Shown: positions 35,596-44,890 of the stretch, in pieces
Numbering within the stretch: position 1 is the stretch's first letter
Layout: each line of letters begins with the position of its first letter
Source: Stercorarius parasiticus
Taxonomy: Eukaryota > Chordata > Aves > Charadriiformes > Stercorariidae
DNA length: 64,000 bases
Reading direction: 5' to 3'
Assembly (NCBI GenBank): GCA_013396915.1
Contig: VWZL01000728.1
Span: 434,001 to 498,000 of the forward strand
Program-made: the position numbers and the translations under genes
The notes under the pieces: generated by a model
Database searches by the model: none
Told to the model about the DNA's origin: nothing
Seen by the model: only the letters and a program-made list of their open reading frames with translations

Positions 35596-37650
35596 TAGAA
35601 AACAGAGGCCTCTGAATGAGCTCAAATCTCATTTGTTTGCTTCCTCATAATTTCTATTTCTGCTTCTTCTTCTTTTATATACTTGTACTTTTTCTCAGTA
35701 AGTACGGGATTCTGCTCATCTTTTAAAAACACCAAAACACCAAAATAAAAGGTATTCACATCTTCCTAAATTTCACTAAAACAGCCTTCAGCACATTTAA
35801 AACTTGGAAAAAAAATGAAGTTTTTGGATCAAGTGACCTGATGTTACCTCCTCATACAAACTCATTATAAACTTCTCTAATTTATTTTAAATAAGTTAGA
35901 ACTTTCTCCCAGTATTCCAGTTGTAAGATTGTCCAGAGCTTTGCTGTTTGGCCGATACAGGAAATCTTCTCATTTTTAAGTTAAAACTTCTTTAAATCCC
36001 TGAGAAGAGGGATTTTGTATGCCATTCTTTGCAGAACAGGGCAAAGGAGAATGTCAGAGGCTTCCTTCATTTGGATACAAGTTGTTTTTACAAAAGGGGT
36101 ACGAAGTAGTGTAAAGGGATTAGTTAAGCAATAGGCCCAGATGGTGAGTGTTCATTTTTACTGCTGGGACTGAATGCTAGTTAGAAATGATGAAAAATCC
36201 TCTCTGTAAAGACTGGACAAAACCTATCAGCAATTCCCACCAACATTTTTTAAAATCAGTGGTCAATTCTCAAGTCTTTATGCAAATTAGCATAATACAA
36301 AAGTAAATGGAAAACATTTTCACTCTTACCTTAATACACAGCTGTTTTAAACCATCTTTCTTTCCACGGTCACTGGGGCTTTTAGGCCGACTGTGAAAGA
36401 GGCCTGTGATGCTGAGGAGAGATGGGTATCAGGCTTCCTTTTGCTCTGTTCCTTGAGTGCACTGAGTATTTAAAGTGTGTTTTAAAGACTGCTGTCACTT
36501 TCTTGTCCTGCTTAGATGGAGGCTGTTAACTTTTTCTCCCTGAAGTTTTCTTTCCGGGAAACTTGTGGCAACCATCTCCTGTCTGTGCCTTGTATGCTTT
36601 CTTCACAAAGACTGAATACCAAGTCAGGTATCTGGGAAGCAGTATCCCGCCTAGAGGAATAGAGAATATTTAATCCAGGTAGCTCAGGAAAGTGCACAGC
36701 GTCAGTACAGCAGGACTGGGCTGAAATTTAGGACTGGAGGCACAGAAATACTCAGAAGAAAAGACGTAGTCCCTGTCTGCACTTCACATGAAAAGCCACC
36801 TCTTATTCTTGTAGATCATAAATCCTGGCCATGACTCTGCTACTTATTGATGATAACAAGGGACAGGCAGCAAGAAATCAGTACAGACCATGTGTGGGGT
36901 GCCAGGAAAGCTGCTGAGCTTGTCCTCTGATGTCTGTGACCACCTGCACGTATTCAGACAGCTTCACACATCCAGTCATGTTGCTCACTTTGGTCAGGAA
37001 ATACCAGTGGTTCAGTTCGCACTGAAATGTCCTCGCAAGATCCCAAATGCTTTCAGAGAAGAAAACATTTTCATGTTTCCTTTGCTCCAGCCTGCACTTT
37101 CCCTTTTCTCAGAATTTGTTTATTCCCTTAGTACTTCCTTTTCCGTATAGCCATTTACAGACTAGTTGTCAGTTACTGGTTTTAGGAACTGTGGCTTAAT
37201 GAAGATAAATGATCCTGTGGTCTCTGAAATATAAAGCCATTTGCACAGTAGCAAATGGTGGGTCAGGCTGGAGGGTCTGCATCCAGTTCAGAGCATCCAG
37301 CCAGATGTTTCTACCATAAGTACTGTCACCAGAACTGTCACTAATCATCAGCCTTGTTAGTAGCTTCTCTAAACCCAGGCCAAAGACGGATGGGTCACAG
37401 AAGGCAAATTTCCCTTAGAGATTATTCTTGCCAACATGGTTTAAAAATGCATTTAGCAATGGGTGGTGTAAGAAGCAGCCACCTGTACTGTTCAGTGTGT
37501 AAAAAGATGGCATTTCTTCAGAGCCGTCTGTTTGGCACTTCTCGCTAGCAGCAGTCAGTGGTGGAGGACATATCAGTGGTTGCGCTTTCAGAAAGAAGTT
37601 GCTTATGCATCTCAATCTGGCAGAAAGGAGATTGGGGAAAAGGGCTTCTT
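35596..37650. other. Unannotated non-coding stretch (contains octamer site)
   Basis: Outside the octamer motif listed separately, nothing is recognisable. It is AT-rich from 35600 to 36300 and more balanced from 36340 to 37560. A donor-like ATG/GTGAGT lies at 36143-36148, but every frame upstream is closed. Frames of 61 to 86 codons are not protein-like. Confidence 0.45.
36279..36294. promoter_or_regulatory. Palindromic POU octamer site
   Basis: TATGCAAATTAGCATA contains a perfect octamer ATGCAAAT. On the opposite strand it contains the variant octamer ATGCTAAT, sharing the central AATT, with perfect 5-base outer arms (TATGC/GCATA). POU-domain factors (OCT1/2/4, BRN2) bind such double sites as dimers. 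The flanks are AT-rich and repeat-free. Confidence 0.4.
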
Positions 37651-37658
37651 TTTTCCAG

Positions 37659-37702
37659 GAGACAGTGCTGACCCAACTACCACGAGGGCGTGCTCTTTCT
37701 GA
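37659..37702 (+). other. Exon-like segment, 44 nt
   Basis: A strong acceptor (GGGCTTCTTTTTTCCAG, ending at 37658) and a strong donor (CTGA/GTAAGTAG, 37703 onward) bound 44 bases. One of three frames is open, ETVLTQLPRGRALS plus two bases. The length is not a multiple of three. It may be an exon of a non-coding RNA or a coincidence. The complementary strand carries the longest open frame of the window (37415-37852), which I consider non-coding. Confidence 0.12.
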
Positions 37703-37733
37703 GTAAGTAGGTGCTGCCTTTGGAACAAAGTTG

Positions 37734-37841
37734 TCTTGATGTTTAAAGACTGAAAAGAAAAACAAAACAAAACATAAGAAAGAAACCCTACCAAAAGTTC
37801 TCTTGATGTATAAAGATACAAAGGAAAAACAAAACAAAACC
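37734..37841 (+). repeat. Imperfect tandem duplication, 67-bp period
   Basis: TCTTGATGTTTAAAGACTGA (from 37734) recurs as TCTTGATGTATAAAGATACA (from 37801). Each is followed by AAAGGAAAAACAAAACAAAAC or a near copy. Two copies are present, with divergence indicating an old local duplication. The repeated A-rich CAAAA segments explain the low-complexity minus-strand frame here. Confidence 0.75.
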
Positions 37842-37859
37842 AAACAACCCAAACCCCTT

Positions 37860-39790
37860 CAGAAATTCACAGAAGAACAATGGCAGGATTTTTTTTAAAT
37901 GAACATTTTTCAGGTAGTTGGAAAGGCTATGACAAAATGCAGCACAAACATTTTAATTCCCTCTCTTATTAAAGTCTTATAAACTGTGTAACTGGTTTTG
38001 CTGAAATTTCAGAACTAAACAAAAACAATATCCTCGGCCATAGGGGTCGTCCAACACAACAATTTCATCACAAAGAGTGAGAGAAACAATTGCAAGCAAG
38101 CTCATAAAGATGAAGTTTCAAGGAATCTTATCTCCAGACAGTCCTGCCAACTGAGTTTGTACATTCACTCCTTCTCACATATTCTCACTATTCTGCTTTG
38201 TTCTACCAATCTCTTTTTTCTCTATTATTCTCTTTTGAATAATACTGAAATGAGATCTTTTCTTCTTTCTCTTCCAATCTCTTCTATTTAGAAGCAAACC
38301 TTATAATCAATGAACTGCAAATCTAGTTTTCCACTCAATGATGTCCGAGTGGATTTGAAACTCAAAATATAACCATTTGTTGCATTCTGGCTAAATGATC
38401 TGATAAGAAAGGAACTTTGTGCCTTCCCTTGGATAGCTAGTCTTTTGTACGAAAGGTACAAATGCAAACCTGTCAACCTGTGTGTGGTATATGGACTGCT
38501 GTATGATTCTGTATGGCTTCCTGCACTTTCTCATACACCAAAACATTAGTAAAATGGATGGCTAGAGATGCGTATTGTTGTTCAAGGTAATTAAGAAAAG
38601 TACACAAGTGATCATCATTAGTGGTCATAATACAGCAATGAAAACATGATTGCAGCTTAGCCCTAACCCTTAGCTGATAGAGCAGGGCCACTACAGCAGG
38701 ACTGGAGAGAAATGCTGTATGACAAGAGGTTTGTAATGATTTACAGGGTTTTTCTTAATTGCACAATCAGTTGTTTGTTCCAGTTAATTGAGTTCTCCTT
38801 CCAGTAATTACTCTTTGCAGTTCTTTATGCCACAGTATCGCAAGCTTAACTTTTCATACAGCTACCTTACCTCCGTTACCTCCCAGGACTTTTCTGCCTC
38901 ATTCAACTGAATTAGCGTTGCCCCTGGAGTGGTTCATGAGGAATGATGGATTTACTTCCTATATAATTTCCCTATATATTGTGCATGCCTCTTTGAAGAA
39001 TGTGTAGGAATGCAAAGGAACATGTAGTTGCTTTCTTTCAGGTGCACTACACGTGAAGCCTTGACCTTTACTCCAGAAGGCACTGCTACACCCATGGCCA
39101 GAATACTCTTCAAACCATCATTTGCCACATCCTTGAGTACTAAATGTCTATTTCTGTCAGAGAGGAAAAAACAGCCAGTGTTTAATGGAATCAGAAACTA
39201 CTAATAAAAGTTTGTATTTATATATGTGACTATAAAACTAAGCAAGTAATATCTCATGAGAATATAAAAACTAATATGCAAGACTGAAAAGGTTGTGATA
39301 CCAGGATGAATGGAAGGGATGACAACTCTGGTGGCTGTCTTAGCAGCTACCAAAATTTGCAGACAATCTTGTATTCCTTCCATCACTCATGAAATGTTAA
39401 CTGTTCCTGGTTGTCTGCCGCTGTTTATTTTTAAACCGTTTTACTGTTGTTTTATGTTAACCAATGTTATGTACACATAAGTAATTCTTTTAACTTACAT
39501 GTTTAGGAAAGTCTTTTCTGTACTATGGAAAGTTGTGAAGCCTTCCTCCGTGTTTGTTTGCACATATACCAAGAGGCACCTACTTAAACTTTTAATGACC
39601 CTTTCAGTCTGAAAAACAAAAAAATACTTGCCTTTAGAACTTGTTTATTAAGTTCTTTTCTTCCACATCCATTTGTATTAACTGTAAATTATTTCTGTGC
39701 ACATTTTTTTTATGTTTCCATTTTTAGGATTGACAGATGCATAGTAGTAATGACGATTTGCATGTTTTATACACATTGAGAATTCTGGTA
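37860..39790. other. Unannotated non-coding stretch
   Basis: No gene or repeat recognised. It contains a T/C-rich tract around 38195-38290. Frames of 60 to 72 codons at 38288, 38473 and 39201 (all minus) lack protein-like composition or splice boundaries. Confidence 0.5.
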
Positions 39791-39792
39791 CT

Positions 39793-39876
39793 TCTGCTTT
39801 TAAGATAAGCAGACAGAGGTTAGCTGCATTTCACCGAGCTATATATTGCAAGCAGGTAGGATATAAATAAGGTAGT
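39793..39876 (-). repeat. MIR-type SINE, antisense
   Basis: CTGCTTTTAAGATAAGCAGA then CAGAGGTTAGCTGCATTTCA (39793-39832) closely parallels the antisense MIR core 'cattttacagataagcaaacagaggttaagtgacttg'. CCGAGCTATATATTGCAAGC then AGGTAGGATATAAAT follows as 'ggtcacacagctagcaagtggcaggattcaaac'. The element is in minus orientation and missing its 3' end. Old and inactive. Confidence 0.6.
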
Positions 39877-40083
39877 ATGAAACAATATGCTGAGCTGACC
39901 CTCATTTTCAGCTCCTTTGCTACTACCACAGACCAAATATCGGTAACATATGTTTTATGTCAATGCTTGCTTGTCTTTTATAGTTTTCAACAATAAACCA
40001 GCAGGCAGTGGAATCTCATTACTCTGCTGGGGTTTTATACCATTTAGACACAGATAATTTGCAGCACCTATTCTCATACATAC

Positions 40084-40218
40084 TGTTTTGTTTTCTTGAA
40101 ATCTGGTCAGGATTAGAAATTCTTCTCTCCACAAATCCATCCATTCAAGATATGGATCATGTGGATTAAACTGATGCACGGAACAGTAGTTCAGCTGCCA
40201 TTTTGATTTGGCATCCAA
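40084..40218 (-). other. Candidate 135-nt coding exon, phase 0/0
   Basis: On the minus strand, TTGCTCCCAATTTTCCAG ends at 40219 as an acceptor, with a branch-like CTCAAC about 35 bases upstream. The donor ACA/GTATGT begins at 40083. Between them are exactly 45 codons with no stop. The peptide begins LDAKSKWQLNYCSVHQFNPH and continues DPYLEWMDLWREEFLILTRF before QENKT: rich in Trp, Asp/Glu and aromatic residues, not the Lys/Ser/Phe bias of random AT-rich frames. I recognise no family. An upstream partner of compatible phase is suggested at 43181-43252. Chance is not excluded. Confidence 0.25.
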
Positions 40219-40330
40219 CTGGAAAATTGGGAGCAATAATTGCTTATGTTGAGCTAAAACAAATAGTGTATGTATGAGAGAGAAAAAACACCTTTTCTAT
40301 GGCAACCTGAAAGCTTTTTTTCAAATAGCA

Positions 40331-40372
40331 CAACTATGTCATGTTTCATTTCAACTATGTCATGGTTTTCAA
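40331..40372 (+). repeat. Two-copy tandem repeat, 21-bp period
   Basis: CAACTATGTCATG at 40331-40343 recurs exactly at 40352-40364, each followed by a T-rich spacer. This is a recent or constrained short duplication; no function is apparent. Confidence 0.8.
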
Positions 40373-41810
40373 CTTTGATTTAGCCTTTTAAATTTGATGT
40401 AGTTCAGTTTTAACTTCTCAAAAAAATATATGCCATTCTGAAGCAAAACATTGAAACATAAGGAAACATAATTAATAAAACTTATTCTGAAAGTTCAAAA
40501 AATGTCAACATTAGTATTCAAAATCCTTGCAAAATTTTCCATTTTTTCACTTACCAAACTTATTTCTCAAATGTAAACTTACTTTGTAAATGGTTATAAA
40601 CTTCTTAAACTCCTCCAGCCCCCCAAAAAATTCACTATAAAATAAGAAAAAAAAAAAGTAGAAGCTTGCATTTTAAGAGCTTTTTAAAATAAGCTCTTCT
40701 TCATAGGATATTCTTCATAGGACATTCAGTTCGGTCATCTGATTGAACTTGGAAAAGATGGTGGATGTCCTGTAGCAAATGAGTCCTAGCCTTGACACAT
40801 CTAGAAAGGCAAATACCTAATACCAAATAAGACAAAGATCATTGTCCAGAGTGCTGTGTAGTTCCTGAAGTGCTTAACTGTGTGGGGTTTGGGTTCTTTT
40901 GGGGGAGAGTTTGGTTGTTGGTGAAAAAAGAAACATGATTAGAAAGAAGAAAAATAAAACTGAACTCTGTACCAGATTCTCTTCCAGTAAGTTTAATTTC
41001 CTAATTATTTGTAGGGTCATTCCCAAGAGCTGCCAAGGTGTGACTCGTTTTTATTAAGCACTATGCCATCCAACACTTCATCAATATCTTTCAACCATTC
41101 ATTTGTCTCAGCAAGTGTCCCTTTTAAGCAGAACTCAGAGCACTGGATTCAATTGCTTTAGCTCTAGTGAAAAGCAAGCTCACATCAAATATGCTGAAAA
41201 GTATGTAACCTTTATCACAAAGCTAGTTAGGGGACTAGGATGGAGTCCCTCACTATAGAAGTAAGTAGTCCTGTTGAGCCTTGGAGGATAGTATAACCTA
41301 TAGATCCATACTGAGTCAACATCCAAAGACTGCTATTAGAGACTCTTTTGAGCCTATTGCCTTTCAGAGAAGCCTTTAAAAAAAGAATTTGTGATTCATA
41401 TCATTAAAAAGCTCATGTCAATTTTTTTCAAGAATAAAGATTTATGCTAAAAGTCTGACCAAATTCCGTTCTGCAGTTCTGGTTATGACCCAGAATAATT
41501 TACATCCCAGTCTACTCTGCTGTTATATCTGCAGTCATATCTGTAGTTAAAAATAAATATATACAGATAACTCCTGCTCGAGAAATTACTCCAATTCCTA
41601 TCATGGCTGATGTTTTCTTTTTCTAAGCTGAGGATTTGAGGACTGGGTAGAGGGCTGTTAATCCTTTTGGTTAATTCTGGATAAAAAGGAATTTTCTAAA
41701 TATAAAATGTTTTATTGTTATTCTTTCCATAAAGGCAATAGAAATAGAGAGAGGAACTGAGCAACGGGTGGTTCAAGAATACTAAGACCAATTTGGCACT
41801 GTTCATTAAG
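40373..41810. other. Unannotated non-coding stretch with 14-bp tandem repeat
   Basis: AT-rich with A-runs near 40624 and 40650. CTTCATAGGATATT (40699-40712) is followed directly by CTTCATAGGACATT (40713-40726), a two-copy 14-bp tandem repeat. No gene, CR1 or MIR similarity was found. Confidence 0.55.
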
Positions 41811-42050
41811 GCTTTTGCATTATAAATGATCATGAAATGCACTATTTAGAATTCTAACGACCCCAGTAAAGGCGTCACATTTATTTTTAGAGAATTGTTA
41901 GGAACAATTGCTTGGTTCTCCTTATAAGCAGCAGCAGCCGCAAGTAGAAATTAGCTGCTGTGTAAACACAGTCGGGAGGTATACGTGTCTGTGTTAGACC
42001 GAATGAGCTGTATTGCACAGCAGGTAAATATCAGCCAACAAACTACTTTT
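41811..42050. promoter_or_regulatory. Candidate conserved non-coding block with CpG retention
   Basis: The region holds six or more CpGs (AACGACC, GGCGTC, AGCCGC, GTCGGG, TACGTG, GACCGAAT) in otherwise CpG-poor sequence. It also has a homeodomain-like GTTCATTAAGGC, an AP-1/CRE-like GGCGTCACAT near 41871-41880, an inverted AATTGTTAGGAACAATT pair at 41892-41908 and a GTAAACA forkhead-type core near 41962. The combination of motif diversity and retained CpG looks like constraint. Confidence 0.35.
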
Positions 42051-43180
42051 TTTTCTGCTTCAACAAATCCTACAGCAAATGCTCTGCTAGCTGGTGTGAT
42101 CTGAGGACAGCTCTTGAGGACACGCTGCAGAAGGCCTGAACACTAAATCTGGGTTGTGGCTATCTTGTGGTTGTACCTTCACAGGCCATCAAAACCACAG
42201 TAACCACTGGAACCATTCTGCCTAGCAGCAGAACTTGTTGAGTCTTCAGATGAAAAAGCATGAGTCTAAAAGCTTAATTTCGGTAGAGAACATCACCCAG
42301 GAAGTCGTCAAGAACATCCACCTACTGCTGTTGATGTGATGGGGAAATTCAAGTGTTTACATTAGAAGAAATATTCACTGAGTACCAAGAAGTAGAGGGT
42401 AAATTATATGCCTAAATTATGCAGAGTATAATTCATTTTGAATTATTATCTCTTAATCATTTATAAAGTTAGCTTGGGCTCATTTCCAGTGTCTTCCCTA
42501 GATTCTCCCCATTGCTTAAACTGGGAAACAGCATGTACTTTGCTTCAGCACAGATGTGTTCTGGATCACCACGTGTTTTCATAACAGCCTCTTTCCAGCT
42601 TCAAGGAGGCTTTCTTTCAGGTGCTATTGCTCATAGACAGTATTTCTAGAGACTTCTTACCCTTATGGAAAAGAATATCTTTCCTATGCATTTTTTTGAA
42701 TCCGTGCTGCCTTTGATGAATTTACAAACCCCTCAAAGTCAATAGATACATGCCTTATTCAATGAAAAAGAGCCACCTAAGATTATTTGCAAACTTGGAC
42801 TCTATGGTGCACAAAGCCATTTATCATTGAGACCACTGATTTTTCCTCAAGGTTTTCTGAAGTATATTCTACCTTGAAAAAGAAACTGCTTTAACTGGGA
42901 TTTAAATGCATATCTGAATATGTAAAATTATTCTCAGGTTTGCATAGCTATAAGGCTGTGCTGTGTGCAGGTCATTTAAAAAGAATTTGCATTGATCATC
43001 AGGAGAAATTTCATAATAGTAAAACTTCTTTGTTTATTTATCATGTCCCAAGTGACAGGGAAAAGTGAGTCAGGAAAAGAAAATCTCACCTCTGAGAAAA
43101 ATAAACTCAAGATGTTATTTTAGACTGCACCTTAAACCTGAAAAATGCAAACCACAAATCTTCCCCCAAACCGGTCACAC
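42051..43180. other. Unannotated non-coding stretch
   Basis: No gene, repeat or motif cluster was recognised. It is unusually free even of short open frames; the nearest of at least 60 codons starts beyond 43170. Ordinary AT-rich sequence. Confidence 0.5.
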
Positions 43181-43252
43181 TGAAATGTCTTCTGTCAGGG
43201 CCCACTGAAAAGGTTCGTACTGAAAATCAGAAAATATTCGTTTAGATGTTGA
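43181..43252 (-). other. Candidate 72-nt coding exon, phase 0/0
   Basis: On the minus strand, a strong polypyrimidine tract (about eleven T) runs into AAG at 43253. The donor TCA/GTGTGA begins at 43180, a weaker match to consensus. The 24 codons between them are open and start STSKRIFSDFQYEPFQ, continuing to ALTEDIS. The 3' phase (0) fits the start phase of the exon-like segment 3 kb downstream at 40084-40218. An internal alternative acceptor (GATTTTCAG) would shorten it to 13 codons. No family is recognised. Confidence 0.15.
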
Positions 43253-43602
43253 CTTAAAAAAAAAAGACTTGACTAAAATTAGCTTAATGTTTAAATACAA
43301 AGGCACTTCAAATTGGAACACTTTTTTCTTCCTTTTATGAGTGTCAAACCAATTTTTTGGACAACATTGGCCCATTTTTAGCTTAAAAATTCATCCAAAC
43401 TAACTCTCTTCTGCCAAAAGTACAGTTTCAATAAAGCTGCATTTTAAAATGAAAAAATCTTTTGAGAAAGAATTCTTAACCATGTCATGTCACGTCTCGT
43501 CATTTCACCTCTTAGTGAAGAAATTTGGACAAAGACGTTTTAGTGACCAAAGACATGGAAAGTAGGCTCAAGAAGGGAAAGTGATTCATGACTGTCAGAA
43601 AT

Positions 43603-43690
43603 ATCTAGTCTGAAATATGGGCTGAAGCATGATTTTGCCTTATAGGAATGTTGTAAGGATAAAAGTATGGTGGACATGTTCAGATGGCCT
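43603..43690 (+). repeat. MIR-type SINE, 3' part
   Basis: TCTAGTCTGAAATATGGGCT (43604 onward) parallels the 'catctgtaaaatgggataat' segment. GCCTTATAGGAATGTTGTAA then GGATAAAAGTATG (43637-43669) parallels the MIR segment 'cctcatagggatgttgtgaggataaagt'. Plus orientation, lacking the tRNA-like head. Confidence 0.5.
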
Positions 43691-43813
43691 TTTGATGCGG
43701 AAACAGATAAACAGATAAGCCAAACGAAAGAGCAGTGTTTTGTGGTCTATGAACTGTTTGTGATCTACGGTTATGTCTGAGACACCTGTTAGGCACCTGA
43801 AGAAATGCTAGTT

Positions 43814-43850
43814 CATATATACATATACGTATGCATATACATATACATAT
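43814..43850 (+). repeat. ATAC-rich microsatellite
   Basis: Alternation of CATATA, CATATACGTATG and CATATA units over about 37 bases. It produces the low-complexity Cys/Ile run in the minus-strand frame at 43680-43889, which is therefore not a gene. Confidence 0.8.
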
Positions 43851-44559
43851 CCAATCCATGAAAGCGACATATCCACATTGGATCCTCACTTTTAGAGAGC
43901 TTCATTAGGACTTAGAAGTTCAAAAGCAGTTGAAAATCACTGCATTAAGCTGCTGAGTAAAGTTTCTAACCAGAGAGCCTCAGAGCATGATTTCCCACCC
44001 CACCAACACCTTCCCTCCCCACACTAATGCTTTTGGAACCTCCTTCCATTACTGACATGTGGACTGCTCTTTTCTTTTGTAAATACAAACATTCTGTTCC
44101 ACAGTGCTGCCAATTAAGGCATTCCCTGTGTGTTTTGTTTTTCCAGTAGCTGAAAGTAAATTTTAATTACCTTTGGAAAGTTCGTTGTCCTTTCCCTGCC
44201 AGAAGGGTCTGAAGTGAACATCCCTCCCCCCAGCCTCTTAGTGGGCTAAGACCCACAGGCATCACCAGTTTGGAAGAATAAACACACCCCACCCCCACCC
44301 CCCATGGTTTATTTTCAGACTGTTGGCTTGGCAGAATCCTTCTCTTCTATGCCACACTTTTTCAAGGAGATACTGTAACTGAAAAAGGGTAGCTTGCAAC
44401 CTTGTGGGTATCTGGAAGACAAGTGCTTCCTAAATCTCTCAAAGTGATCACAAGACTGTGTTTCAACTTTAGAGCCGTGCAGCGAGGGAGGACTGCATTT
44501 TAACAAATTCCCTCTGCTCATCCTGCAGTGCAACACACAATTCCTGTGATTAATAAAAA
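43851..44559. other. Non-coding stretch with C-rich tracts
   Basis: C-rich tracts occur at 44224-44231 and 44287-44303 (runs of 4, 5 and 6 C separated by A). The latter is a CACC-box/KLF-like sequence and a three-tract partial G-quadruplex on the minus strand. The 83-codon minus frame at 44315-44566 has no family resemblance. Confidence 0.45.
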
Positions 44560-44890
44560 GCAGCATAAAACCGTAGCTTGCTGCCTGCCCAAATCTATTA
44601 ACCCTGTATGAAGGTCTACTACAGAGTCAAGGGCTCTTCATGAAACTTTCTATTCTCACGGCAGCTATATCTTTTCCCTCATTAAGATTACCCACATCTG
44701 CTTTTAATCAGGCCCTCTAGAGCTTCATCGGGAAGTTTGATTGCTGATTAGAGAGTGATGCTTGCCCAGATTTCTCTGCTTAGTTTTCCTTAAAGGCTCA
44801 CTTGGAGGGTGAATGTCTTTTTGCGCAGCCTGCTATTGCAAAGGGAATTAGAAATTATGAGTTTGGGAGTGTTCTTAGTTATGACATTTC
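44560..44890. promoter_or_regulatory. Candidate conserved non-coding block
   Basis: A repeat-free block with ACCGTAGCTTGCTGCC near 44570, CTCATTAAGATTACCCAC near 44679, CTTTTAATCAGGCCC near 44701 (bicoid-class TAATC cores), GATTGCTGATTAGAG near 44738 and a CpG in TTTTGCGCAGCC near 44820. Frames are short. Several homeodomain and bicoid-type cores of differing sequence suggest an enhancer; conservation was not tested. Confidence 0.3.

Noticed and set aside
37415..37852. Longest open frame of the window (145 codons, minus)
   Set aside because: Its N-terminal half is Phe/Leu/Val low-complexity sequence read from two copies of an A-rich CAAAACAAAAC repeat, and the rest resembles no family. Its length is within chance expectation for 64 kb.
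44287..44303. Possible G-quadruplex in CCCC-A-CCCCC-A-CCCCCC
   Set aside because: Only three separated C-runs. A fourth would require splitting the six-base run with no loop, so it is weaker than the motif at 9036.
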